A stretch of 64,000 nt of DNA, from assembly GCF_006494425.1 (NCBI RefSeq), contig NZ_VHIV01000009.1, positions 1-64,000 on the forward strand, given 5' to 3'. Of this stretch, positions 1-8,385 are shown piece by piece. Origin of the DNA: Bacillus dicomae (lineage in GTDB: Bacteria; Bacillota; Bacilli; Bacillales; Bacillaceae_G). Position 1 is the first letter of the stretch. The number at the start of each line of letters is the position of its first letter. The notes under the pieces are model-generated. The model had not been told where the DNA came from. It ran no database searches and saw nothing but the letters and a program-made list of their open reading frames with translations. A program made the translations under genes and the position numbers.

Positions 1-14
1 TGTCTGCCGCTCAT
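1..14 (-). CDS. 5' end of a minus-strand gene (partial)
   Basis: Reading leftward, an ATG at 14-12 is preceded by AAGGAAG with six bases of spacing, and four codons (Met-Ser-Gly-Arg) run off the window. The start context is good, but so little is coded that no product can be given. It would be divergent from the MgtC-like gene to its right. Confidence 0.35.
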
Positions 15-331
15 TTGCGACTTCCTTATGTTAACATCTTCGTTTTTCGATGTCAACTAAGTTTTTTAATTTCTTTTTTTGTCGTTTTCTGCGTTTCCGC
101 ATCAGCGACGGTTATTAATATATCATGCAGAAAAATGAAATGCAACACCTTTTGAAAACTTTTTTTAAATTAACTACATTTCTTTTTTTATATCATATAC
201 TTAAACGAAATATCTCTTTCATGTATGAGCAATTCCTACATATATTCTATATAAAGTTATCCTATCAAAAAGTGTTTCTTTCTATAAGAAACGTTTTATT
301 CATATACCATATCATACAAGGAGGAATATAT
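15..331. other. AT-rich intergenic region
   Basis: This 317-base gap lies between a probable divergent start at 14 and the MgtC-like start at 332. It is very AT-rich and must hold promoters for both sides. I see no strong hairpin, terminator or magnesium-riboswitch-like structure. An open frame entering at 125 is in frame with the downstream gene, but its codons look non-coding and it lacks a ribosome binding site. Confidence 0.5.
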
Positions 332-1012
332 ATGGACTATACCGATTTATTAATCAAACTAGGTCTCTCGGCTATTTTAGGATTCGCTATCGGTTTAGAG
401 CGCGAATTAAAACGGAAACCACTTGGTTTAAAAACTTGTTTAGTTATTTCTATTATTAGCTGCCTCCTAACGATTGTTTCTATTAAAGCGGCTTACAATT
501 TACCACATACCGATCATATGAATATGGATCCACTTCGACTTGCCGCTCAAATTGTATCAGGAATCGGTTTTTTAGGTGCTGGTGTTATTTTACGTAGAGG
601 AAACGATAGTATTGCAGGACTAACGACTGCTGCTATGATTTGGGGGGCTTCCGGTATTGGTATCGCTGTTGGGGCCGGATTCTATATTGAAGCCATTTTC
701 GGTATGTGTTTCCTTATGATTAGTGTCGAGCTTATACCCTTAACAATGAAATTTGTAGGACCTAGATCCTTCCGTCAACGTGATATCGCAGTAAAACTTG
801 TTGTGCGAAATATGGACAATATCCCGGTTGTAATTGAAGAAATAAAAGAGATGGATATAAAAGTGAAGAATATGAAGCTCAAAACATTGGAGAATGGCTC
901 GCACTATTTACATCTTAAATTATGTATCGATCAAAAAAGACATACTGCTGATGTTTACTATGCTCTCCAGCATCTTGAGAGTGTTCAACAAACTGAAGTG
1001 GAAAGTATGTGA
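332..1012 (+). CDS. MgtC/SapB family membrane protein
   Basis: A 226-residue protein of the MgtC/SapB family. The N-terminal half has four to five hydrophobic segments with the family features GFAIGLERE (about residue 16) and GIGFLGAGVILR; the C-terminal ~80 residues form a soluble alpha/beta domain. MgtC proteins are linked to low-magnesium or acid stress in pathogens; the role in Bacillus is not settled. The ATG at 332 follows AAGGAGGAATATAT with normal spacing, so the longer open frame from 125 is rejected. The gene ends in its own hairpin terminator and looks monocistronic. Confidence 0.9.
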   Translation: MDYTDLLIKLGLSAILGFAIGLERELKRKPLGLKTCLVISIISCLLTIVSIKAAYNLPHTDHMNMDPLRLAAQIVSGIGFLGAGVILRRGNDSIAGLTTAAMIWGASGIGIAVGAGFYIEAIFGMCFLMISVELIPLTMKFVGPRSFRQRDIAVKLVVRNMDNIPVVIEEIKEMDIKVKNMKLKTLENGSHYLHLKLCIDQKRHTADVYYALQHLESVQQTEVESM

Positions 1013-1018
1013 CGGAAA

Positions 1019-1052
1019 ACAAACTCTCTTTTAAATTAGAGAGTTTTTCTTT
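1019..1052 (+). terminator. Terminator of the MgtC-like gene
   Basis: Arms AAACTCTC and GAGAGTTT, followed by a T-rich run, lie just after the stop codon. Confidence 0.8.
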
Positions 1053-1106
1053 TTTCTATAATGGTAACAATGAATGTAGTCCTGCAAAGTAAGGAGGAAT
1101 AGGCAA

Positions 1107-2102
1107 TTGAAATCCCGTCCGAATTTAGTAGATACATTTCGTGATTCCATTATTTTTCGTTTAATTTGTTTTATTGTTGTACTTACTGCTTTTTCTGGCT
1201 TTCTTATACATAGACTAGAACCATCGCACTTTACTACATGGTTTGATGGAATTTGGTGGTCAATCGTTACAATTTTCACTGTTGGCTATGGTGACTTTGC
1301 CCCTCATACACTAATAGGGAAACTTATCGGTATGGGTATTATTTTACTAGGAACCGGATTTTGTTCTTATTATATGGTGCTGTTTGCTACTGAAATGATT
1401 AATAAACAATATATGAAGATTAAAGGCGAAGAAGCTGCTACTTCTAACGGTCATATGATTATTGTCGGCTGGAATGAACGAGCAAAGCATGTTGTAAAAC
1501 AAATGCACGTATTACAACCGAACCTTGATATTGTTTTAATTGATGAAACACTTTCTTTACTTCCAAAACCATTCCATCATTTAGAGTTTATAAAGGGTTG
1601 CCCCCATCACGACCAAACATTATTAAAAGCTAACATTACAACAGCTCATACTATATTAATAACGGCTGATAAAGAAAAAAATGAAAGCTTAGCTGATACA
1701 CAGTCCATTTTAAATATCTTAACTGCAAAAGGTCTCAATCCAAACATTCACTGCATCGCTGAACTACTCACTACCGAACAAATCCAAAATGCAACGAGAG
1801 CTGGTGCATCAGAAATTATAGAAGGAAATAAATTAACGAGCTATGTATTTACCGCTTCTCTGTTATTCCCTTCCATTTCAGGTGTACTATTCTCACTTTA
1901 TGATGAAATCTCTGATAACAAATTACAACTAATGGAGCTTCCCCCATCCTGCACCGGACAAACTTTTGCAAATTGTAGCTATACTCTTTTAAAGCAAAAC
2001 ATTCTCTTACTAGGTATAAAGCGCGACGAACAATATATGATTAATCCAGTTCATTCCTTTGTTCTCATTGAAAGCGACATACTCATCGTTATTCACCATT
2101 AG
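1107..2102 (+). CDS. yugO: Potassium channel with RCK/TrkA-N domain (YugO-like)
   Basis: A 331-residue channel protein. Two membrane helices flank a pore loop with the selectivity filter TVGYGD at residues 58-63. A cytosolic Rossmann-type RCK domain follows from about residue 115 (HMIIVGWNE). In B. subtilis YugO is the potassium channel used in biofilm electrical signalling and lies beside yugN, as here; function is inferred from that. The TTG start at 1107 follows AAGGAGGAATAGGCAA. The last 14 coding bases overlap the 3' end of yugN on the other strand, so the two genes meet tail to tail with no terminator between them. Confidence 0.93.
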   Translation: MKSRPNLVDTFRDSIIFRLICFIVVLTAFSGFLIHRLEPSHFTTWFDGIWWSIVTIFTVGYGDFAPHTLIGKLIGMGIILLGTGFCSYYMVLFATEMINKQYMKIKGEEAATSNGHMIIVGWNERAKHVVKQMHVLQPNLDIVLIDETLSLLPKPFHHLEFIKGCPHHDQTLLKANITTAHTILITADKEKNESLADTQSILNILTAKGLNPNIHCIAELLTTEQIQNATRAGASEIIEGNKLTSYVFTASLLFPSISGVLFSLYDEISDNKLQLMELPPSCTGQTFANCSYTLLKQNILLLGIKRDEQYMINPVHSFVLIESDILIVIHH

Positions 2103-2502
2103 TAAAATGACGCTCTAATTCTTGCATGAGCACTTTCCCAATATTGATATATTTTCTTTTCACATCTCCATCTGGATCTTTCGGCTCAGCAAATTGATCC
2201 ATTCCACTCGTTCCAGCTGTTAAAGTATTTACATGATCATCTAGTTCGTCTTGATATACGTGCGAAAGAATATACGGCGTTCCAAGACGAACTATTACGC
2301 CTGGTACATCTAGTTCTCCATCAATGGCTGTAAATGGAACTCGTAAAAATTGATAGCCGTCTTCTTCATCGATTTTATAATCAAAGCATCCTTTATCATA
2401 ATCCCAATTGCCACCAATACTATATCCAAGTGGCTTCATTATTTCTTCTAACTTATATAACGCATATGTACGTCCTTCTAAATTTGATTGAATTGGAATC
2501 AA
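2089..2502 (-). CDS. yugN: YugN-like family protein
   Basis: A 137-residue soluble protein of the YugN-like family, function unknown. The segment MKPLGYSIGGNWDYD near the N-terminus is family-typical. The ATG at 2508 directly abuts AGGAGGG, so the TTG at 2502, with seven bases of spacing, is the more likely start. The 3' end overlaps yugO by 14 bases. The gene lies downstream of pgi but is separated from it by a strong terminator. Confidence 0.88.
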   Translation of the reverse strand: MIPIQSNLEGRTYALYKLEEIMKPLGYSIGGNWDYDKGCFDYKIDEEDGYQFLRVPFTAIDGELDVPGVIVRLGTPYILSHVYQDELDDHVNTLTAGTSGMDQFAEPKDPDGDVKRKYINIGKVLMQELERHFTNGE

Positions 2503-2578
2503 GTCCATCCCTCCTAGACTTTTTCTTTAGCATACCCACTCTAGTTTGAATATACTGATGGACTTTTCGATGAAATAA

Positions 2579-2610
2579 TAAAAAGCGGCCGGATTCGGCC
2601 GCTTTTTATT
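2579..2610 (-). terminator. Terminator downstream of pgi
   Basis: A perfect 11-bp stem (AAAAGCGGCCG and complement) with a 4-base loop and T runs on both sides. It stops pgi transcripts before yugN. Confidence 0.9.
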
Positions 2611-3961
2611 ATTTTAAACGCTCTTCTAATTCTGCTTTTAATTCTTCAAATCCTGGTTTACCAAGTAAAGCAAACATGTTTTTCTTGTATGCTTCTACTC
2701 CTGGTTGGTCAAATGGATTTACGCCTAATAAGTAGCCGCTCATCGCACATGCTTTTTCGAAGAAGTATACAAGGTAACCGAATGTGTACTCATTTAATTC
2801 AGGAATATTTACGATTAAGTTTGGTACTCCGCCATCGCTATGTGCAAGTAATGTACCTTCGTATGCTTTCGTGTTTACGAAGTCTACAGTTTCACCAGCA
2901 AGGTAGTTTAATCCATCTAAATCGTTTTCTTCTGATTCGATTGTTAGTTCATGTGTAGATTTACCTACTTTTAGAACTGTTTCAAATAAGTCACGACGAC
3001 CTTCTTGAACGTATTGACCTAATGAGTGTAAGTCAGTTGAGAAGTTTGCTGAAGATGGGAAAATACCTTTTTGATCTTTTCCTTCACTTTCACCAAATAA
3101 CTGTTTCCACCACTCAGCGAAGTATTGAAGTGCTGGCTCATAGTTAACAAGCATTTCAATTGTTTTTCCTTTATTGTATAAAGCGTTACGAACTACTGCG
3201 TATTGGTAAGCTGGGTTTTCTTCTAGTTCTGATGTTCCGAAGTCATCACGACCAGCAGCTGCACCTTTCATCATTTCTTCAATGTTTAAGCCACTTACTG
3301 CGATTGGTAATAAACCAACTGGCGTTAATACAGAGAAACGTCCTCCAACATCATCTGGAATAACGAATGTTTCGTAACCTTCATTATCAGCTAATGTTTT
3401 TAATGCACCACGTGCTTTATCTGTAGTTGCATAAATACGTTTGCGAGCTTCTTCTTTTCCATACTTTTCTTCTAATAACTTACGGAAAATACGGAATGCT
3501 AGTGCCGGCTCTGTTGTTGTACCTGATTTGGAAATAACGTTAATAGAGAAGTCTTTACCTTCTAATACATCCATTAAATCTTTCATGTAAGTGGAGCTAA
3601 TGTTTTGTCCAACAAATAGCACTTGTGGAGTTTTACGTTGTTCTTTAGAAAGTGTGTTGTAGAAAGAATGGTTTAACATTTCAATTGCTGCACGTGCTCC
3701 TAGGTAAGAACCACCGATACCTACAACAAGTAAAATGTCAGAGTCATTTTTAATTTTTTCTGCGCATTTTTGAATGCGAGCAAACTCTTCTTTGTCATAT
3801 TGAAGCGGAAGGTCTACCCACCCAAGGAAATCGTTCCCAGCTCCAGTTTTTTCGTGGATTGCGTGATGTGTTACTTTCACCGCATCACGTAAATAAGTGA
3901 TTTCATGTTCACCGATGAAGGATAACGCTTTAGAATAGTCGAACGTTACATGTGTACTCAT
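2609..3961 (-). CDS. pgi: Glucose-6-phosphate isomerase
   Basis: A 450-residue cytosolic enzyme that interconverts glucose-6-phosphate and fructose-6-phosphate in glycolysis and gluconeogenesis. Motifs include GGSYLGARA (about residue 83), the phosphate-binding [12 protein letters not shown], and [14 protein letters not shown]. Length matches the short bacterial Pgi type. The ATG follows GGAGGGAAAAAG. It sits near yugN, yuzA and yugI as in the B. subtilis yug region, and is transcribed as a single gene ending in the 2579-2610 hairpin. Confidence 0.97.
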   Translation of the reverse strand: MSTHVTFDYSKALSFIGEHEITYLRDAVKVTHHAIHEKTGAGNDFLGWVDLPLQYDKEEFARIQKCAEKIKNDSDILLVVGIGGSYLGARAAIEMLNHSFYNTLSKEQRKTPQVLFVGQNISSTYMKDLMDVLEGKDFSINVISKSGTTTEPALAFRIFRKLLEEKYGKEEARKRIYATTDKARGALKTLADNEGYETFVIPDDVGGRFSVLTPVGLLPIAVSGLNIEEMMKGAAAGRDDFGTSELEENPAYQYAVVRNALYNKGKTIEMLVNYEPALQYFAEWWKQLFGESEGKDQKGIFPSSANFSTDLHSLGQYVQEGRRDLFETVLKVGKSTHELTIESEENDLDGLNYLAGETVDFVNTKAYEGTLLAHSDGGVPNLIVNIPELNEYTFGYLVYFFEKACAMSGYLLGVNPFDQPGVEAYKKNMFALLGKPGFEELKAELEERLK

Positions 3962-4180
3962 CTTTTTCCCTCCAATTATGGATATGTATTTCTGTATTCA
4001 CTTTAGCGAAACTGAAGTTGTAAATCAAGCGATTCACCCCTTGTAAACGTAACCAATATATATTTTTTAGAAAAAGTTCATTTTTTGCATAAAAATTCGC
4101 ATTTTTAGGTATAGATGTATATACATCCTCTTTCAAACATTTTTTATGTATAAAAACAACATAACTACCCCATTCTATAA

Positions 4181-4198
4181 AAGAGTTAATTAACTCTT
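4181..4198. promoter_or_regulatory. 18-bp perfect palindrome upstream of yuzA
   Basis: AAGAGTTAATTAACTCTT is a gapless palindrome with 9-bp arms, 38 bases before the yuzA start and just after an AT-rich promoter-like stretch. It has the form of a dimeric repressor site. No regulator can be named. Confidence 0.4.
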
Positions 4199-4235
4199 CG
4201 CTTGCTCATGCTTCACAATTAAGGGGGGCTTTTTC

Positions 4236-4469
4236 ATGAGTACACTACAACGTATCGCATTAGTCTTTACTGTAATTGGTGCTGTGAACTGGGGACTAAT
4301 CGGTTTCTTCCAGTTTGATTTAGTGGCAGCCATTTTCGGTGGACAAAACTCTGCTCTTGCACGTATTATTTACGGCATCGTCGGTATTTCTGGGCTTATC
4401 AATCTTGGTTTACTCTTTAAACCATCAGAAAATCTTGGCACTCACCCAGAAACGAACGAAATTCGCTAG
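4236..4469 (+). CDS. yuzA: DUF378 family membrane protein (YuzA)
   Basis: A 77-residue protein of the DUF378 family with two hydrophobic segments. The family pattern is visible as VNWGLIGFF in the first helix and a glycine-rich IYGIVGISGLINL in the second. Function is unknown. A good AAGGGGGG ribosome binding site precedes the ATG. The gene is flanked by a palindrome upstream and by a second palindrome and a terminator downstream, so it is monocistronic. Confidence 0.88.
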   Translation: MSTLQRIALVFTVIGAVNWGLIGFFQFDLVAAIFGGQNSALARIIYGIVGISGLINLGLLFKPSENLGTHPETNEIR

Positions 4470-4501
4470 TCAGTATGTCTTTACTTCACCTCCGACATAC
4501 G

Positions 4502-4525
4502 AATATGATTGCATGCAATCATATT
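4502..4525. repeat. 24-bp perfect palindrome downstream of yuzA
   Basis: Two 12-bp arms, AATATGATTGCA and its exact complement, meet with no spacer, 33 bases after the yuzA stop and 26 bases before a conventional terminator. It has no T run, so it is not a typical terminator. Confidence 0.6.
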
Positions 4526-4550
4526 TGCAAATATATATCATAAGATAAAG

Positions 4551-4584
4551 TAAAAGAGGAACGCTCATATGCGTTCCTCTTTTA
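4551..4584. terminator. Bidirectional terminator, yuzA / yugI
   Basis: A perfect 14-bp stem (TAAAAGAGGAACGC and complement) with a 6-base loop sits between convergent yuzA and yugI. Confidence 0.9.
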
Positions 4585-4926
4585 CTTTGTTAACTCGGAC
4601 TCTTCAATCCATTCTGTTAGCTTTTCTCGCAGCGTATTAAATCCGTTCTCAGATGGATTCGGTATAAGAATCCGTCCTTGTTTTCTTTTCGCCGCTTTTA
4701 ACGATAAACTCATTTTTCTGTGTTCTTCATCAATTGAAAGTACCTTTACTTCTACTGTATCGCCGACTTTTAAAAAGTCATGAATATCCTTTACATATCC
4801 ATTTGTAATTTCAGATATATGCACAAGTCCTTGTGTTTCTGCATCTAACGCTACAAATGCACCGTAATCTTGAATCCCAGTCACTTTCCCTGTTACAACC
4901 ACTCCTGTTGCATATTGTTCTGACAT
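4582..4926 (-). CDS. yugI: S1 RNA-binding domain protein (general stress protein 13, YugI)
   Basis: A 114-residue protein made mainly of one S1 domain (residues about 4-75; GKVTGIQDYGAFVAL, GLVHISEI, VKVLSIDEEHRKMSLSLK). The C-terminal tail contains FNTLREKLTEWIEES. It belongs with YugI/GSP13 of B. subtilis, an RNA-binding, ribosome-associated stress protein. The ATG at 4926 is preceded by GGGAGTG with good spacing; the in-frame ATG at 4941 has no ribosome binding site and was not used. Confidence 0.93.
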   Translation of the reverse strand: MSEQYATGVVVTGKVTGIQDYGAFVALDAETQGLVHISEITNGYVKDIHDFLKVGDTVEVKVLSIDEEHRKMSLSLKAAKRKQGRILIPNPSENGFNTLREKLTEWIEESELTK

Positions 4927-5180
4927 ATGAAACACTCCCATACGTTTACCATTTTCTCTACAATTGTAGATAGCAAAGCAGATGATTTATTGTTAAATAT
5001 CCGATTAGTTAATACGTACCCTAAGTAAATCTACTCAGGATACGCACACCTTATATTAGTAAATTATACCACTATGACAGAACTCATTCAAAATTCATGA
5101 AAAAATTTCCTTAAGTAAGTATAATTATCCAATATTAGGATAAAATACTAACACATGGCTTTCTAGTATTCCCCCCCTTT

Positions 5181-6371
5181 TTATGGACAAAACGTATTGT
5201 GTTTTGTCCTTTTTTTATTCTCTATAAACCGTTCCATTCTCTTCATTGCTTCCATAAGTTGTTCAAGCGATGTTGCATATGAACAGCGAATAAACCCTTC
5301 ACCACTTTCCCCAAATACACTTCCAGGTACAACAGCCACCTTTTCTTCTAATAATAACTGTTCTGCAAATTCCGCTGAAGATAGTCCTGTTGAAGAGATT
5401 GAAGGAAAGACATAAAATGCTCCGCCCGGTACATGACACGTTAATCCCATTTCATTGAAAGATGTCGTCATAAAATTACGGCGTTTCTTATAACTATCTC
5501 TCATCCGAATTACTTCATCATTCCCCGCGCGTAACGCTTCAAGCGCTGCGAACTGAGACATCGTCGGTGCACACATCATGGAGTATTGGTGGATTTTGAG
5601 CATTAATTCTGAAAAATGAACAGGAGCTGCTATCATACCGAGGCGCCACCCTGTCATCGCAAACCCTTTTGAAAATCCTGAAATTAAAATCGTATGCTCG
5701 CGCATATTTTTAATACTCGCGAAACTTGTATATACTTCGTCGTATACAAGCTCCGCATAAATTTCATCAGATAATACGATTAAATTGTACTTCTCAACAA
5801 TCACTGCTATTTCTTCAAGCTCGGACTTATTCAACATCGCACCTGTTGGGTTATTTGGTGAACAAAGTAAAATTGCCTTCGTTTTCGCTGTAATGGCTGC
5901 TTCAATTTGTTCGGGTTGTACTTTAAACTCATTTTCTAAAGTAGTCGCCACAGGAACCGGAACTCCTCCAGCCAAAGTTACGAGCGGTGCATAAGAAACG
6001 AAACTCGGTTCAATAATGAGTACTTCATCATCAGGATTTATAATGGCGCGCATCGCTACATCTAACGCCTGACTCGCTCCAACTGTAACAATGATTTCAT
6101 CGTTTGGATCATAAGATACTGCAAATTGTTTTTTTAGATACTTTGCTATTTCTTGACGGAGCTCCAATAATCCTGCATTTGCTGTATATGACGTATATCC
6201 TTGTTCTAAAGAACGGATACATGCTTGCCTCACGTTCCAAGGTGTAACAAAGTCAGGCTCTCCTACTCCTAGAGAAATAACACCTTTCATATTTGCTGCT
6301 AAATCGAAAAACTTTCGAATACCAGATGGTTGTAACGATTCTGCCGCTCTAGATAGTTCAAATTGCTTCAT
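5181..6371 (-). CDS. alaT: PLP-dependent aminotransferase (AlaT/PatA type)
   Basis: A 396-residue class I/II aminotransferase. The PLP lysine lies in ISGFSKGFAMTGWRLG; SPNNPTG and the C-terminal arginine region FIRCSYA are family marks. Its pairing with an Lrp-type regulator (4-base ATGA overlap) copies the B. subtilis alaR-alaT operon, so alanine transaminase is the best guess. An aromatic aminotransferase cannot be excluded. The last codons form one arm of a hairpin (GGACAAAAC / GTTTTGTCC) whose T run lies on the plus strand. Confidence 0.93.
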   Translation of the reverse strand: MKQFELSRAAESLQPSGIRKFFDLAANMKGVISLGVGEPDFVTPWNVRQACIRSLEQGYTSYTANAGLLELRQEIAKYLKKQFAVSYDPNDEIIVTVGASQALDVAMRAIINPDDEVLIIEPSFVSYAPLVTLAGGVPVPVATTLENEFKVQPEQIEAAITAKTKAILLCSPNNPTGAMLNKSELEEIAVIVEKYNLIVLSDEIYAELVYDEVYTSFASIKNMREHTILISGFSKGFAMTGWRLGMIAAPVHFSELMLKIHQYSMMCAPTMSQFAALEALRAGNDEVIRMRDSYKKRRNFMTTSFNEMGLTCHVPGGAFYVFPSISSTGLSSAEFAEQLLLEEKVAVVPGSVFGESGEGFIRCSYATSLEQLMEAMKRMERFIENKKRTKHNTFCP

Positions 6372-6865
6372 GGTGTCACCACAATTCGCTTATCATCATC
6401 GTTTTTTTCATAAATAATTCCCTCATGTTTATACTTCTTCAAAATGAAATGCGTTGTCGTAGAAACAACAGATTCAATTGTTGCTAATTTCTCAGAAACA
6501 AACATCGCTACTTCTCCCATTGTCTTTCCTTCTAATGTAATAGAAAGATCATATGTCCCTGACATTAAATACACAGACTTTACTTCTGAATAGCGATAAA
6601 TTTGTTCCGCAACCGCATCGAACCCAACGCCGTGCTTTGGCGTAACTTTCACATCGATCATTGCCGTTAAACCTGTATGTTCTTTCACCTTCGTCCAATC
6701 AATATGCGTTACATAATCCACAATAATCTTTTCATCTTCTAATTTTGCAACCATCTTCTTTACTTCTTCTACTTCTATATTTAACAGCTTCGCTAATGTA
6801 TCTACAGTTAATCGACTACTTTTCTCAAGACAAGCTAATAATTCTAATTCCTTTTCTGTTACCAT
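6368..6865 (-). CDS. alaR: Lrp/AsnC family transcriptional regulator (AlaR)
   Basis: A 165-residue regulator. It has an N-terminal winged helix-turn-helix (residues about 5-60) and a C-terminal RAM/ACT-type ligand domain (TAMIDVKVTPKHG onward). The stop codon overlaps the alaT start (ATGA), so the two are co-transcribed. By analogy with B. subtilis AlaR it probably controls alanine metabolism in response to an amino acid. The ATG at 6865 has AAGGAAGG at 10-base spacing; the ATG at 6874 is too close to it. Confidence 0.92.
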   Translation of the reverse strand: MVTEKELELLACLEKSSRLTVDTLAKLLNIEVEEVKKMVAKLEDEKIIVDYVTHIDWTKVKEHTGLTAMIDVKVTPKHGVGFDAVAEQIYRYSEVKSVYLMSGTYDLSITLEGKTMGEVAMFVSEKLATIESVVSTTTHFILKKYKHEGIIYEKNDDDKRIVVTP

Positions 6866-6955
6866 ATAAATCATCCTTCCTTTTCGTTTGTGTCTAAATT
6901 ATACAAATACCCTTTCCAGTTTGAAAAGAAGATTTTTTTAGAGAATTATGTCAAA

Positions 6956-7109
6956 ATAAAGTGAAACTTTAATCAGCGGAATGCTTCACCCCGCCGATTA
7001 TTAGCCCGTACCAATCGGGCTTTTACAAGCAGTTGATCTCCCACCTCACTTCTTTGTCTCAACCGTCTTTTTAGGTGGGAGTCTTACTGCTCGTTAAAGC
7101 GGGGTAGAG
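6956..7109 (+). repeat. bcr1-type repeat, copy 1
   Basis: About 154 bases, starting with ATAAA then GTGAAACTTTAATCAG and ending GCGGGG-TAGAG. The inside is diverged from copy 2, but GTGGGAG.CTTACTGC and the TTAAAGCGGGG end are clear. It matches the short non-autonomous bcr1 repeat of the B. cereus group as I remember it, with ATAAA (TTTAT) as target duplication, here decayed at the right end. Confidence 0.75.
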
Positions 7110-7138
7110 TGAAACTTTAATCAGCGGAAACATGTGAG
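7110..7138 (+). repeat. bcr1 left-end fragment
   Basis: TGAAACTTTAATCAGCGG repeats the left end of copy 1 and is then cut short before the ATAAA of copy 2. It suggests nested or tandem insertion, or recombination between copies. Confidence 0.6.
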
Positions 7139-7295
7139 ATAAAGTGAAACTTTAATCAGTGGAGGTTTTCTTCACCCCCCACTGATTATTAGTTGAACCA
7201 ATCGGACTTTTATGGGCAGCCCGACCCCCACCTAACTTCTTTGCTTTCGCTGAATTTTGAGGTGGGGGTCTTACTGCTCATTAAAGCGGGATAAA
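7139..7295 (+). repeat. bcr1-type repeat, copy 2
   Basis: A full-length copy bounded by ATAAA at 7139-7143 and 7291-7295. Inside are two strong inverted repeats: TCAGTGG paired with CCACTGA, and GACCCCCACC paired with GGTGGGGGTC. The ends form an imperfect terminal inverted repeat around CTTTAAT. The right end lies only 18 bases before a start codon. Confidence 0.85.
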
Positions 7296-7313
7296 GTGAA
7301 AGGGGATGGAACC

Positions 7314-8276
7314 ATGAAACCAAAAGTTTATATTGCTGAACCAGTTCCAACATTTGTAGAAAACTATTTATCAGAACACTGTGATTATGAAAAATGGGAT
7401 AAAAATGAGAAAGTGCCTCGTGATGTCCTATTGGAGAAAATACAAGATAAAGATGGTTTATTAAATTTTGGATCCGCTATTAATGAAGAATTATTGGAGG
7501 CGGCTCCTAACTTAAAAGTAGTGAGTAACATTTCTGTCGGTTACGATAATTTTGATTTACAAGCGATGGAAAAACACACTGTCATCGGAACGAATACACC
7601 ATACGTACTAGATGATACAGTAGCTGATCTCGTTTTCGCTCTTATGTTATCTGCTGGTCGCCGTGTTTGCGAACTCGACTCTTACGTAAAAAATGGTGAA
7701 TGGAATGCCGAAATTGGAAAAGAACACTTCGGACTAGATGTACACCATAGTACAATCGGGATTATCGGAATGGGCCGAATTGGAGAAGCCGTTGCAAAAC
7801 GAGCGAAATTCGGATTTGATATGGATGTTCTTTATTATAACCGCCGCCGAAAAGAAGAAGCTGAGCAAAAATTCGATGCTACATATTCTGATTTACAGAC
7901 GCTACTAAAACAATCTGACTTTATCGTTCTTCTTACTCCATTAACAGATGAAACGTATCATCTTATCGGAGAAAAGGAATTTTCATTAATGAAAGAAACA
8001 GCTATCTTCATTAATGCTTCTCGCGGGAAAACAGTAGATGAAGAAGCGTTAATCAAAGCATTAACAGAAAAGAAAATCTTTGCAGCAGGCATCGATACTT
8101 TTACACAAGAGCCGATTCAAAAAGATAATCCACTCTTATCATTACAAAATGTTGTGACTTTACCGCACATCGGATCTGCCACATCAAAAACTAGGCAGCA
8201 AATGGCTATGACAGCCGCTGAAAATTTAGTTGCAGGCTTACAAGGAAAAACACCCCCTAATATTGTTCGCGGGTAA
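7314..8276 (+). CDS. D-2-hydroxyacid dehydrogenase (glyoxylate/hydroxypyruvate reductase type)
   Basis: A 320-residue NAD(P)-dependent dehydrogenase. The Rossmann motif is [17 protein letters not shown] (about residue 148). The catalytic set is Arg in [10 protein letters not shown], Glu in TFTQEPI and His in LPHIGSATS. The family reduces glyoxylate, hydroxypyruvate or related 2-oxoacids; the exact substrate is unknown. The ATG at 7314 follows AAAGGGGATGGAACC. bcr1 copy 2 ends 18 bases upstream, so the promoter must lie inside or before the repeats. A terminator follows. Confidence 0.93.
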   Translation: MKPKVYIAEPVPTFVENYLSEHCDYEKWDKNEKVPRDVLLEKIQDKDGLLNFGSAINEELLEAAPNLKVVSNISVGYDNFDLQAMEKHTVIGTNTPYVLDDTVADLVFALMLSAGRRVCELDSYVKNGEWNAEIGKEHFGLDVHHSTIGIIGMGRIGEAVAKRAKFGFDMDVLYYNRRRKEEAEQKFDATYSDLQTLLKQSDFIVLLTPLTDETYHLIGEKEFSLMKETAIFINASRGKTVDEEALIKALTEKKIFAAGIDTFTQEPIQKDNPLLSLQNVVTLPHIGSATSKTRQQMAMTAAENLVAGLQGKTPPNIVRG

Positions 8277-8289
8277 TACTAAATAAGCG

Positions 8290-8325
8290 AAAGGCAAGAT
8301 GACATCGTCATCTTGCCTTTTTTTG
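8290..8325 (+). terminator. Terminator of the dehydrogenase gene
   Basis: AAAGGCAAGATGAC pairs with GTCATCTTGCCTTT, followed by T7. Confidence 0.9.
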
Positions 8326-8385
8326 TTAACATATTTTTTTTACGCATGGAGATGATATGAACAAAAATCAATGGAGTGACAAAAA

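Noticed and set aside
125-331. N-terminal extension of the MgtC-like protein
   Set aside because: It lacks a ribosome binding site and its sequence is AT-rich chance coding; the ATG at 332 has a consensus site.
15-331. Magnesium riboswitch upstream of the MgtC-like gene
   Set aside because: No recognisable conserved leader structure and no terminator/antiterminator pair before the gene.
5183-5215. Plus-strand terminator inside the end of alaT
   Set aside because: The hairpin and T run are real, but no plus-strand gene ends here; I cannot assign it a role, so it is noted only under alaT.
6956-7295. Insertion sequence or transposase remnant
   Set aside because: No coding capacity; size, ATAAA duplication and hairpins fit the short non-autonomous bcr1 repeat.
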